Source of the DNA: Ignavibacteriota bacterium | GTDB taxonomy: Bacteria > Bacteroidota > Ignavibacteria > UBA10030 > UBA6906 | Length of the DNA stretch: 23,194 nucleotides | Assembly: GCA_016707525.1 (NCBI GenBank) | Contig: JADJHP010000005.1 | Coordinates: 1-23,194, forward strand | Direction of reading: 5' to 3' | In this document: one piece after another, positions 9,290 to 17,274 of the stretch | Numbering within the stretch: position 1 is the first letter of the stretch | How the letters are laid out: the number at the start of each line of letters is the position of its first letter | The notes under the pieces: model-generated | The model's input: the letters and a program-made list of their open reading frames with translations, nothing else | Databases searched by the model: none | What the model was told of the DNA's origin: nothing | Made by a program: the position numbers and the translations under genes

Positions 9290-10893
9290 ATGCAAGATTC
9301 CGTTGATGTGCATCATGTGACCTCCACGGGGATCGAGGATCCTCTGGACCTGACCTCGCTCGGGCAGGCGACCAGCCTTGCCGACATCGTCGGGCGTGTG
9401 CGTTCCGCTCTCGCTGCCCATTTCCGGATCGCGGGGGTTGATGTGCTGCTCCGGAGTGCGGATGGTGCCTGGGAGCCCCTCGCTGGTTCGTCGTCTGTGG
9501 ACGCGGCAACGATCCCGGCCGTTGAAGCGGGGCATTCGAGCACGGTGCGTTTCTGGTGCGAAGGAATGCAGGCCATTGTGGTGCAGCGTCTGCACGACGG
9601 CCGCGCGGTGGCAGTGCGGATCGACGGTCAGGCCGAAGCCCGGCGGTTCGATGCCCAGGATCTGCTGGCCCTGCGCATGTCGCTGATGTCGGTGGATGCT
9701 GACCTCGGCCTGCGCTCAAGCACCGGAGGCATGAGAAAGAACTTGTCTTTGAGTTGAACCGGCGACTCCTGCAGCTCAACAGCCTGATCGATACCGGCAT
9801 CGAGGTCGCGACCCTCGACCGATCGGTATCGCCGTGCCTGCTCGCCCTTGAACGTGCCGTGGCGTTGACCAACGCCTCGCGCGGTACCGTGGTGGTGCGG
9901 CGCGACGCGACAGAGATCTCCCGTGATGCGTTCCCGCCGGGGTCGGAGACTGCGTCGTCCGGCGGCAGCACGTACAGGCTGCATTCGGAATTCGTGTTCC
10001 AGGGAGACCTGTACACGTTCGAGATCCTTGACAAGGAGAGCCGCACCGGCATCCAGGCATTCGATGGAACGGACCGATTGCTGCTGGATGCGCTCTCCCG
10101 TCAGGTCCAGGCCTCTCTCGAGAACCGCTTTCTGTTGAAGCAGTCCCTGGAGAAGCAACGGATGGAGCAGGACATCGCCGTCGCCGCGTCGATCCAGCAG
10201 CGCATCCTGCCATCTGCGCTGCCGGAGATCACCGGCTACTCGCTCGCGGGGATCAACATACCGTCGAAGTCCGTCGGCGGCGACTATTACGACTGCATTC
10301 CGTTCAGGGATGGCCGGTATCTGCTTGTCATCGCAGACGTGTCCGGGAAAGGGATCCCGGCGGCGTTGCTGGTCAGCAGCCTGCACGCGTACCTCTCCGC
10401 CTATCTTGAGAGCGCATTCTCCCTTGTGGATATCGCGGTGCGGCTGAATACTGCCATCCATCATGCATCAACGGACGACAAATTCATCACGGCGTTCTTC
10501 GGCCTTCTGGATCCTGCATCGGGAGCTGTGGAGTGCGTGAATGCAGGGCACAATACCATCTATTGCCGCCGGGCGGATGGTGAGGTCGTGGATCTCTGCA
10601 AGGGGGGCATACCTCTGGGGATGCTCGATCTTGGCCTGCCGTACGAGTCGGAGCAGATCACGCTTGCCACCGGGGACCGCTTGCTGCTGTACACTGATGG
10701 GATCCCTGAAGCGCAGAACGGCGCACAGGAACTGTACGATACCCATCATCCACTCCGTGACTACTTTGCGTCACACATTCCGGCCACCGCAGGGCCCTTC
10801 ATCGATGCGTTGATGGAGCATGTGCGGAGTTTTGTCGGCGATGCACCGCAGGCCGACGACATCACCGCGCTCTACCTGATGCGCAGAGCATAG
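9290..10893 (+). CDS. GAF-type sensor SpoIIE serine phosphatase (one frameshift)
   Basis: About 534 codons. An N-terminal soluble region holds one or two GAF-like folds (residues about 20-130, then about 165-270: TNASRGTVVVRRDATE and SRQVQASLENRFLLK). A coiled coil follows, then the PP2C-like phosphatase: IAVAASIQQRILPSALP, VGGDYYD, IADVSGKGIPAALL, NAGHNTIYCR, LYTDGIPEA, ADDITALYL. All expected metal-binding Asp residues are present. The frame breaks near 9,718, where KHRRHEKELVFELNRRLL should run straight on; the ATG at 9754 is therefore not the real start. No membrane segment is seen, so the signal is probably cytoplasmic. It is the second phosphatase of this gene run and may act on the same STAS protein. 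Confidence 0.85.
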
Positions 10894-10935
10894 CACCACA
10901 CACACTTCTTCCAGCAAGGGGAACAGCGAATATCC

Positions 10936-12369
10936 ATGGTCAGTCTCCTCGAAGTACTCCCGGAATATGTCCTCCATTGGCTTGTGCAGAATGGTACCGA
11001 ACGGCGCGTGCAGGAGGGTGAGATCCTGCTCACCGCCGGGGCAGCGAACTCCTCGCTCTTCATCGTCCTGGACGGGCTGTTCGTGGCCCGGCTGCACGAC
11101 CATGTCGAGTCGGAAACGGACCATGCCGGCGCAGGAAGCCTGCTGGGAGAGTCGTCGTATTTCGGCGAGGGCACGGAACCGGTGACGTATGCAGCCGTCG
11201 AACCCTCGCTGGTGTTGGAGATCACCCGGGCGCGTTTCGAGGATAAGTTGGCGTTCGATCACGGGTATGCCGCCGATCTCTTCCGGGCGTTGCTCCGCAC
11301 GATGTCCAGGAAACTGCACCATGCGACCGTCAAGCGTGTGGCCGCTTTGCGGGACCATCATGACGGACTCCCGGTGGCGCACGAAGTGCGTCGCACATCG
11401 GAGGCCATCGACCGGTTCAAGCGATCCATTGTTGCGCTGGACAAGGAAGCGATGAAGATCGGGGTTGTGGAGGAGGACAAGTACCAGCACTTCTTCGGGG
11501 GGGCGACCGAGATGATGCATCTGTGTCACAGCATCCTTGGTGAGGCCTCTCCACTTCCCGAGGCCACGCGCCTGCAGCTTGGTGCGCGGCTGCAGGCGGA
11601 GATGCTCCCGTACATCCTCACGACGGAGACCGCCGACCGGTTCTATTCCAAGCCGCGCGGGTATGCGGGAGACTACATCGCCATCCAGCGGATCTACCAG
11701 AACCAACCAGGAGGGTCCAGCCGGCTCGGGCCCGTGATGGACCGGATGTTCCTTGAGATGCCGCCGTCGCTGGCCGTACGGAACAGGCGGAAACTCATCG
11801 CGGACGAGATCGTTGCAGCGGTGAAGGAACGGGGAGGCAAACCCGTGCGGGTGCTCTGTCTTGCATCGGGCCCGGCGACCGAAGTGTTCGATGCGTTCGC
11901 GGCCCTCGAGGACCGTGCGTTGCTCAAGGCGACCTTGATGGACATCGATCTGCAGGCCCTGGCGTTCGTGGATGATCTGCGGACGCGTCACAGACTCACC
12001 GCGCAGATCACCCTCGTGAACGAGAACCTCATTGCGCTCTTCCTGGGCCGGTCGTCCGTGCGACTCGAGCCTCAGGATCTTATCTATAGCATCGGGTTGA
12101 TCGACTATCTGAACGACAAGCTGGTTGGAAAGCTTCTCCAGTTCGCGCATCAGAATCTCGCCCCGGGGGGGAAGGTCCTGCTCGGCAATTTCCATCCGAA
12201 GAACCCGGCGAAGGAGTTCATGGACTTCGTGCTGGAATGGAATCTCATCCACCGGACCGAGGTGGATATGCACAGGCTCTTCCGCGGGTCGCCTTTCGCC
12301 GAGGACTGCTCACGGATCCAGTTCGAAGGAGAAGGAGTGAATCTGTTCGCCGAATGTGTGAAAGAATAG
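10936..12369 (+). CDS. Cyclic-nucleotide-binding domain fused to class I SAM methyltransferase (PhcB-like)
   Basis: A 477-residue protein with an intact frame. Residues about 1-120 form a cNMP-binding beta-roll (EGEILLTAGAANSSLFIVLDG, GSLLGESSYFGEG). A helical linker follows to about 175, then a Rossmann methyltransferase: KPRGYAGDY (239-247), motif I VRVLCLASGPATEVF (about 304-318), the acidic LMDIDLQAL strand, DLIYSIGLIDYL (about 381) and GNFHPKNPAKEFMDF (about 418). The wording matches a family often labelled 3-hydroxypalmitic acid methyl ester biosynthesis protein (PhcB-like). That label is family knowledge; the substrate is not shown here. The beta-roll lacks an obvious full phosphate-binding cassette (usually GE...RxA), so cAMP binding is uncertain. 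It is the last gene of the partner-switching run, 42 bases after the phosphatase, and may be its output. Confidence 0.8.
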   Translation: MVSLLEVLPEYVLHWLVQNGTERRVQEGEILLTAGAANSSLFIVLDGLFVARLHDHVESETDHAGAGSLLGESSYFGEGTEPVTYAAVEPSLVLEITRARFEDKLAFDHGYAADLFRALLRTMSRKLHHATVKRVAALRDHHDGLPVAHEVRRTSEAIDRFKRSIVALDKEAMKIGVVEEDKYQHFFGGATEMMHLCHSILGEASPLPEATRLQLGARLQAEMLPYILTTETADRFYSKPRGYAGDYIAIQRIYQNQPGGSSRLGPVMDRMFLEMPPSLAVRNRRKLIADEIVAAVKERGGKPVRVLCLASGPATEVFDAFAALEDRALLKATLMDIDLQALAFVDDLRTRHRLTAQITLVNENLIALFLGRSSVRLEPQDLIYSIGLIDYLNDKLVGKLLQFAHQNLAPGGKVLLGNFHPKNPAKEFMDFVLEWNLIHRTEVDMHRLFRGSPFAEDCSRIQFEGEGVNLFAECVKE

Positions 12370-12381
12370 GGGGAAACACGA

Positions 12382-12399
12382 CGCGGACGAACGTCCGCG
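12382..12399 (+). terminator. Possible hairpin after the signalling operon
   Basis: A seven-base-pair stem CGCGGAC/GTCCGCG with a GAAC loop follows the methyltransferase stop. It is enclosed by an AGGGGG (12368-12373) and CCCCCT (12409-12414) pair. No T-run follows, so an intrinsic terminator is doubtful; RNA processing or a weak pause is equally possible. Confidence 0.3.
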
Positions 12400-12426
12400 G
12401 CTGGGAGACCCCCTGGCGGGCGCCGG

Positions 12427-12455
12427 TTGACGTTCTTCGAATTGTTCCGTATCTT
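12427..12455 (+). promoter_or_regulatory. Promoter for the VIT-domain gene
   Basis: TTGACG and TATCTT are separated by 17 bases, with a further T after the -10 element. Transcription would start near 12463, leaving about 36 untranslated bases before the ATG at 12499. The arrangement is nearly identical to the element at 17196-17224. Confidence 0.6.
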
Positions 12456-12498
12456 TCCCTGCAATTCCCGATGTGCCTGCCTACAGTCGGGGGGGGAT

Positions 12499-15273
12499 AT
12501 GAAGCCATTCGTTTCCAGTTGTCTGCTGGGGGGTCTTCTTCTCTTCGTCGTTTCCGCCTCTGCCCAGCTCTCTGTCATGGACCCGCAACGGGTCGGGTCC
12601 AAATCCGCCTTCATCGATGAAGCGACGATCGTGATCGAACCCCGCGGTGGGTTCGTTCACCAATCGATCTACCTTGAGTACGGTGACCACTCCCAGTTCC
12701 CCGGGAACAACAACCTCGAGATCACCCACCAGTTCGAGCTTCCTCCCGGGAGTGCCGTCAACGATCTCTGGTTGTGGATCGGCGACAATGTGATGAAGGG
12801 GACGTTGTACGATGTCTGGACGGGGAGGCATATCTACGACAGCATCGTCGTGCGGAAGATTGATCCGGCCTTCATGACGAAGAACGGAAGCCGGTACGAT
12901 CTCGGGGTCTATCCCCTTGTTTCGGGGCAGCGGCGGAAGGTCAAGATCTCCGTGATCGCGCCAACCCGTTGGGTAGGGGGGACGGCAAGCGCGGAACTCC
13001 CGCTTGCACTCCTCAAGGGGAGCGCGGCGACCACGAAGCCTGTCCGCGTACTCTTCAAGAAGATCTCCAATATCTGGGGCACACCCCGGATCACCGAATT
13101 GCCATTCCTCACCCCCAAGTCCACGTTCGACAGCGTCGGCTACAATTATGCTTTTTTCCAGGTCGCGGATGTCTCGCATCTGACCTCCTTGTCGATGAAG
13201 TTCTTCGTGGGCTTTCCCGGGGCGGTCTATGCGCCGCCGATCGAGCGTCGGGGTGATAGCACCTACTTCCAGGTCGGCATTGACCCGGTCGCATTGGGAG
13301 TGGCATCGGCAGACACGGGGAAGCGTTCGGTGGCCATCGGACTTGACCTGAGCGGGACCATCCTGAAGGGGTTGAACACGACCATCTCCCGTGCGCGGAC
13401 CATCGTCCACCGCGCGGTACGGACCGGGGACAGGTTCCGGTTGTTCGCCGCGAGGCCCGACAGCATCACGGCCTTTGGGTCGTGGTGCCGTGGAGACTCG
13501 GTCGCGATCGACAGCCTGTTCGCCGCATTCTCTGCATCGCCCTTTGCGGCGGCATATGCCAGCATGTCGGGGCCCAGGATCGTATTCTGTGACAAGAGTG
13601 CACTGGATCTGTGGTCGTTCCCCGGACTCGACACGATCGCCCGGGTCAGCAAGTACAACAACATTGTCGATGCAGCACCGCACTTCGCCGATGCGGATAT
13701 CGTTGCGAGTTACCGGCACGGCAACGAGGACAGCTATTTGCAGAAACTCAATATCACCATGTTGCGCGGGCGGGTCGATAGTCTGCTCATGCGGGGAGGG
13801 AGGTTCCTCGCGTTCTTCGATTACAATCGCACCGGGCAGGAAGCGATCGCTTCGCCCTACATCACCGATCTCAAGACGACCCTGCTGTCCGGTTCGTATC
13901 CATCCGAGACCCTGCATGCGTTCCCGGGAGGGCTGATCTCGGCCCAGTTCCTTCCCACGTACGTCACGGGTTCGGTGAACTATCTTTCCTGGACCGGTGA
14001 GGGGGTTGTCAAGGAACTCGGGAATGCGGCAGGAACGGCCACGGTCATCACCCGGCCGGTCCACAAGGGGCAGATCGTCGTCTCCGGCCTCTGGACCTTC
14101 TCGCAGTCTCTCGAGGTACGGAAGAGTCTGGCGACGGCGCTGCTCGGCTTCGGCTCCATGACGGTCCCCGGAGGGCGTCAGCAGTTACGGCCTCTGCTCG
14201 GTGCGGTGCATGATGCTGTGAGTGGTGAGAACCTCAGCGATGTGATCGTGATGAGCAACGGGGATTCCGTGACATCTGTGGCAGATGCACGAGCGTGGGC
14301 GGCGACGCACGTCGGATCATACGGCCCGACCCCACCGGTCTTCAGCACCGTGAACCTTCTCGACGGTTCGTTGTACGTGCCCGGAGTCATCCCGGCGGAG
14401 GGGGTGGAGTACTATGGAGGTGGCTTCCAATTGTATGCCCTCGCATCCGCATCCGGGGGCCAGCATCTGGAGAGCCATATCCGTGACTGGGGGTACATCA
14501 CCTCCGCACTTACGTATTCTTCGATCCCGCGCATGGACTCGCTCCTCGTGACCGTGACGCCGGCCGGTGGTCCGGGCAGCGTCCGCGAGCAGGTCGAGAT
14601 CGATCCGGAACCCGGGAACCCGACCAAACCGAGATTCATCATCGGCCTCGCAGACTCCACGACGTCGCTGAAGTTCGATATCTATGCATGGTTCTCACGT
14701 ACACCGGGTGTGTCCCACAGGGAAGCAACGTCTTTCGGGGTCCTCGATTCAGCATCACAGCACGTTATCGCGTCGATGCTCGGCCGGGACCGCCTTACGA
14801 AGCAGTTTGCGACATCGAGTACGGACACCGCGGGCATCGTCGCCACTGCCATGTCGTATAATCTGTTGTGCGATTATACGTCCTTCCTCTGTCTCGAGCC
14901 GGACGCGCGGCATCGGCCGCTCCGGAATCCTCTGGACGAGAGCAAGTTCGTAACGCGCGTCCGGGACGATCAGACCGTGGTGGATGCGCTGACGTGCGGC
15001 GCCTTCCCGAATCCATTCAACGGACAGACGACGATCACGGTGCGTTTGCCGCGCGTTGCAGATGTACGGATCTCGATCTTTAATATGCTCGGTCAGCAGG
15101 TCCGCGCCGTGGCGGCGGACGCAGTTTCGGGGGAATTCACAACCGCGTGGAATGCAACGAACGACCGGGGGATGCCCGTCGCCAGCGGTGTCTACATCGT
15201 GCAGGTCGGAATACGGGACCACTCCTCGGGGAGGGTGGAACACCGATCGCTCAGGCTGATGTTGCTGAAGTAG
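12499..15273 (+). CDS. VIT/VWA-like secreted protein with T9SS sorting domain
   Basis: A 924-residue protein with an intact frame. A G-rich run directly before ATG 12499 acts as ribosome binding site, and the first 23 residues (MKPFVSSC...ASAQ) form a signal peptide, so the longer frame from 12427, which overlaps the promoter, is rejected. Residues about 50-160 form a VIT domain (FELPPGSAVNDLWLWIGD, DPAFMTKNGSRYDLGVYPL). From about 276 a VWA-like fold begins with GLDLSGT, an incomplete MIDAS site. Near 784 comes AMSYNLLCDYTSFLCLEPD, the conserved tail of VIT proteins. Residues about 834-924 are a T9SS sorting domain (FPNPFNGQTTI, SGVYIVQVG, LRLMLLK). Known relatives are surface or secreted proteins of unclear role; I assign none. 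It has its own promoter and terminator. Confidence 0.85.
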   Translation: MKPFVSSCLLGGLLLFVVSASAQLSVMDPQRVGSKSAFIDEATIVIEPRGGFVHQSIYLEYGDHSQFPGNNNLEITHQFELPPGSAVNDLWLWIGDNVMKGTLYDVWTGRHIYDSIVVRKIDPAFMTKNGSRYDLGVYPLVSGQRRKVKISVIAPTRWVGGTASAELPLALLKGSAATTKPVRVLFKKISNIWGTPRITELPFLTPKSTFDSVGYNYAFFQVADVSHLTSLSMKFFVGFPGAVYAPPIERRGDSTYFQVGIDPVALGVASADTGKRSVAIGLDLSGTILKGLNTTISRARTIVHRAVRTGDRFRLFAARPDSITAFGSWCRGDSVAIDSLFAAFSASPFAAAYASMSGPRIVFCDKSALDLWSFPGLDTIARVSKYNNIVDAAPHFADADIVASYRHGNEDSYLQKLNITMLRGRVDSLLMRGGRFLAFFDYNRTGQEAIASPYITDLKTTLLSGSYPSETLHAFPGGLISAQFLPTYVTGSVNYLSWTGEGVVKELGNAAGTATVITRPVHKGQIVVSGLWTFSQSLEVRKSLATALLGFGSMTVPGGRQQLRPLLGAVHDAVSGENLSDVIVMSNGDSVTSVADARAWAATHVGSYGPTPPVFSTVNLLDGSLYVPGVIPAEGVEYYGGGFQLYALASASGGQHLESHIRDWGYITSALTYSSIPRMDSLLVTVTPAGGPGSVREQVEIDPEPGNPTKPRFIIGLADSTTSLKFDIYAWFSRTPGVSHREATSFGVLDSASQHVIASMLGRDRLTKQFATSSTDTAGIVATAMSYNLLCDYTSFLCLEPDARHRPLRNPLDESKFVTRVRDDQTVVDALTCGAFPNPFNGQTTITVRLPRVADVRISIFNMLGQQVRAVAADAVSGEFTTAWNATNDRGMPVASGVYIVQVGIRDHSSGRVEHRSLRLMLLK

Positions 15274-15293
15274 TATGAACGTTCTGAGAATGG

Positions 15294-15329
15294 ATCAGGC
15301 CCCGCAGCAGCTGTGGGGCCTGATTTTTT
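15294..15329 (+). terminator. Strong intrinsic terminator after the VIT-domain gene
   Basis: A perfect ten-base stem ATCAGGCCCC/GGGGCCTGAT, extendable by two pairs, encloses a short GC-rich loop. Six T follow directly (15324-15329). It lies 21 bases after the stop codon. Read from the minus strand there is no T-run after the stem, so it does not serve the tRNA genes. Confidence 0.9.
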
Positions 15330-15332
15330 GGG

Positions 15333-15404
15333 TAGCCTTAACGGGAATCGAACCCGTATTTCGGCCTTGAGAGGGCCGCGTCCTGACCGTTAGACGATAA
15401 GGCC
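15333..15404 (-). tRNA. tRNA-Glu (anticodon CTC)
   Basis: The minus strand folds as a full cloverleaf of 72 bases. The acceptor GGCCTTA pairs with TAAGGCT, the anticodon stem CGGCC/GGCCG holds the loop CTCTCAA, and the T arm is ACGGG-TTCGATT-CCCGT. The anticodon CTC reads GAG. CCA is not encoded: the bases after the discriminator A are CCC. Confidence 0.95.
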
Positions 15405-15415
15405 ATAAAAATGAA

Positions 15416-15442
15416 GAATTAAGAATTCTTAGTTCTTAATTC
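15416..15442. repeat. AT-rich palindrome between the two tRNA genes
   Basis: A ten-base inverted repeat GAATTAAGAA/TTCTTAATTC is separated by seven bases and nests a second perfect palindrome, AAGAATTCTT (15421-15430). It is almost pure A+T in a GC-rich region. It may be an RNA-processing or termination element for the upstream tRNA-Gln, or a small dispersed repeat. Confidence 0.6.
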
Positions 15443-15449
15443 CTGGTTG

Positions 15450-15468
15450 GGTTCGCCGAAGGCGAACC
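15450..15468. repeat. GC-rich hairpin after tRNA-Gln
   Basis: A perfect eight-base stem GGTTCGCC/GGCGAACC has a three-base loop, four bases downstream (minus strand) of the tRNA-Gln end. No T-run follows directly on either strand. It is probably a tRNA 3' processing or stability element. Confidence 0.5.
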
Positions 15469-15472
15469 GCAG

Positions 15473-15543
15473 CTGCCCCGCAAGGATTCGAACCTCGATA
15501 AGCAGATCCAGAGTCTGCTGTCTTGCCATTAGACGACGGGGCA
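15473..15543 (-). tRNA. tRNA-Gln (anticodon CTG)
   Basis: The minus strand gives a 71-base cloverleaf. The acceptor TGCCCCG pairs with CGGGGCA, the anticodon stem GCAGA/TCTGC holds loop CTCTGGA, and the T-arm loop reads TTCGAAT. The anticodon CTG reads CAG. CCA is not encoded. It lies upstream of tRNA-Glu on the same strand, so the two may share a transcript. Confidence 0.95.
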
Positions 15544-17075
15544 ATGGTGTTGAGCGCAGTATTTTGCCCTCTCCTCCATTCTCATTGTGCAGGGGGCGAG
15601 TGCTCAATCCACCCAAGGACGATGGTCCTTCGGGCTTTCCGGCGGAGCTAATCTCTGGGTCAATGACCTGAACCAGCGGAAGATCGGCCCCGGCGGCACG
15701 CTGTTCATCAGGTACGAGCTGGCCCCCGCCTTTTCGCTGGGCCTTTCCGGAGGTATGGAAGGCCTGAAGGCGGGCAGGATCCGGCTCTCGTGGATGTACC
15801 ATTATTCGTATCTCAAGCTTGATGCATTCCCGTTCGCGCTCACCGGATGGTTCCACTTTTCCCCCGGCTCCTCGTTCTCTCCCTATCTCCGTGTCGGCGG
15901 CGGCTTGATGGCCTATCACCGGAAGACCGTGGCCAACGCCCCGGCTCCGGATGACAAGATGCGGGCGACGCTGATCATCCCGGTTGGGCTCGGTTTTGAG
16001 GCGTTCGTTTCGCGCAATCTCGTTCATGCTGGATGCCGGTGTGACATCGATGGCCAACACTCTGGACCTTCGTGACAACAGTTCACCGGACGGGTTCGTA
16101 TCGGGGCGTGTCGGCATCGTGTGGTATCCAGGGTCGGGTGATGGAGATGACGCTGACGGCGACGGGGCTCACCAACGGGCAGGAACGTCGACTGGGCACG
16201 TATCCGGAGAATCCGGACAGCGATGGCGACGGCCTTCCGGATGGAGAAGAGGTGAAACGCTACCGCACCAATCCGCTCCGGACCGACAGCGACAGCGATG
16301 GGCTGTCGGATGCTGATGAGGTGGTGAAATACAAGACCGACCCGATCCGGTTCGATTCGGATGGTGACGGACTGTCGGATGGGGACGAGATCCTGAAGTA
16401 CTCCTCCGATCCAACGCGTGTCGATACGGACGGCGATGGACTCACCGACGGCGACGAGATCCTGAAGCTGAAGACCGATCCATTGAAGGTGGACGGCGAC
16501 AGCGACGGGCTCTCGGACTGGGACGAAGTGAAGTCCTATCGCACGGATCCTGCGAATCCGGATACGGACGGGGACGGCATCATCGACGGCGAGGAAGTGA
16601 CCAAGTACAAGACGAGTCCCCTCAAGGTCGATACGGACGGCGGTGGGATGATCGATGGTGCAGAGATCATTCGTGGTACCGACCCACTGAGCCCGAAGGA
16701 TGATGTGGTGAAAGAGACCATCATTCTCGAGCGCGGCAAATCCGTGGTCATGGATGGGATCAACTTCACGACCGGGAACGCCACACTGACCCGGGAGTCC
16801 GAAGATATCCTGGAGCGCGCGTTCACAGCGCTTGCCGCCAACCCCGAGATCAAGCTGGAGATCGCGGGATACACCGACAACGTCGGGAGCAAGGCCGCGA
16901 ATGAGAAGCTCTCCCAGCGTCGTGCCGATGCGGTCCGTGCCTGGTTCATCGCGAAGGGGGATCGCGGCAAGCCGCTTGACGGCGCGCGGCTTCGGCATGC
17001 GAGACCCGATCGATACGAATGCGACCGCCCGATGGGCGCGCAAAGAACAGACGGATCGAGTTCCACGTCAAATAA
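15544..17075 (+). CDS. OmpA-family outer membrane protein with beta-barrel and TSP3 repeats (frameshifted)
   Basis: About 510 codons. An N-terminal signal peptide (LSSILIVQGASAQ) and a beta-barrel-like domain (GRWSFGLSGGANLWV, YLRVGGGLMAYHR) lead into eight calcium-binding TSP3 repeats. An OmpA C-terminal domain follows (GINFTTGNATLT, GYTDNVGSKAANEKLSQRRADAVR), ending NRRIEFHVK at the TAA. The OmpA domain should bind peptidoglycan and tether the outer membrane; the Asp and Arg of the binding loop are present. ATG 15544 is inferred: the signal-peptide frame has a TGA at 15551-15553, so a base is probably missing near 15,558. Other breaks lie near 16,020, 16,168 and 16,975, with a further change near 17,030. 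The 5' end abuts the divergent tRNA-Gln, leaving no room for a promoter outside the tRNA gene. Confidence 0.75.
16147..16695 (+). repeat. Eight 23-residue TSP3 calcium-binding repeats
   Basis: Copies spaced 69 bases apart follow the pattern DxDGDGLxDGxEVxxYxTDPxxx, such as DSDGDGLPDGEEV and DTDGDGLTDGDEI. The first seven are complete; the eighth reads DTDGGGMIDGAEI and is degenerate. They form a rigid Ca-stabilised linker between barrel and peptidoglycan-binding domain. Confidence 0.85.
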
Positions 17076-17106
17076 GCATTGAAGCGAAGAAGGAAAAGCG
17101 TGCATT

Positions 17107-17154
17107 GGGGCGAAAGAGGCCAGGTGGGTCCGGGCCGGCTGTTTCGCCCCTTTT
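17107..17154 (+). terminator. Intrinsic terminator after the OmpA gene
   Basis: A nine-base stem GGGGCGAAA/TTTCGCCCC is followed at once by TTTTCTT. The 26-base loop is itself GC-rich with GGCC repeats that can pair further. Confidence 0.75.
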
Positions 17155-17195
17155 CTTGCCCGATGCGGCTGTTTTTCCACCCGGCAGGTGCTTTT

Positions 17196-17224
17196 TTGAC
17201 TTTCTCGCAGCGTTTTGGTACATT
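17196..17224 (+). promoter_or_regulatory. Promoter for the phospholipid genes
   Basis: TTGACT and TACATT are separated by 17 bases. Transcription would begin close to 17231, where an ATG occurs. The better protein start is TTG 17275, so the ATG is probably within the leader. Confidence 0.65.
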
Positions 17225-17274
17225 TATCCGATGAAACCCGTTCTCAGTACCGTCACTGGAGAAGGAATTCCCGC

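Noticed and set aside
9754..10893. A separate gene starting at ATG 9754
   Set aside because: The coiled-coil start continues upstream in that frame (EKELVFELNRRLLQLN), so it is the second part of the gene beginning at 9290.
10771..12273. A 500-codon open frame on the minus strand opposite the methyltransferase gene
   Set aside because: The plus strand here carries a clear domain-bearing protein. The minus frame is rich in Arg, His and Pro and has no motif, as expected for an antisense shadow in GC-rich DNA.
12427..12498. Starting the VIT-domain protein at 12427
   Set aside because: That stretch contains the promoter, gives no signal peptide, and a better start with a G-rich ribosome binding site and signal peptide lies at 12499.
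12481..14064. A 527-codon open frame on the minus strand opposite the VIT-domain gene
   Set aside because: Its composition (many Arg, Pro, Gly, Asp) mirrors the sense codons and no family is recognisable. It is a shadow.
16024..17043. A minus-strand frame with IR- and V-rich internal repeats
   Set aside because: The repeats are only the reverse reading of the TSP3 calcium-binding repeats on the plus strand.
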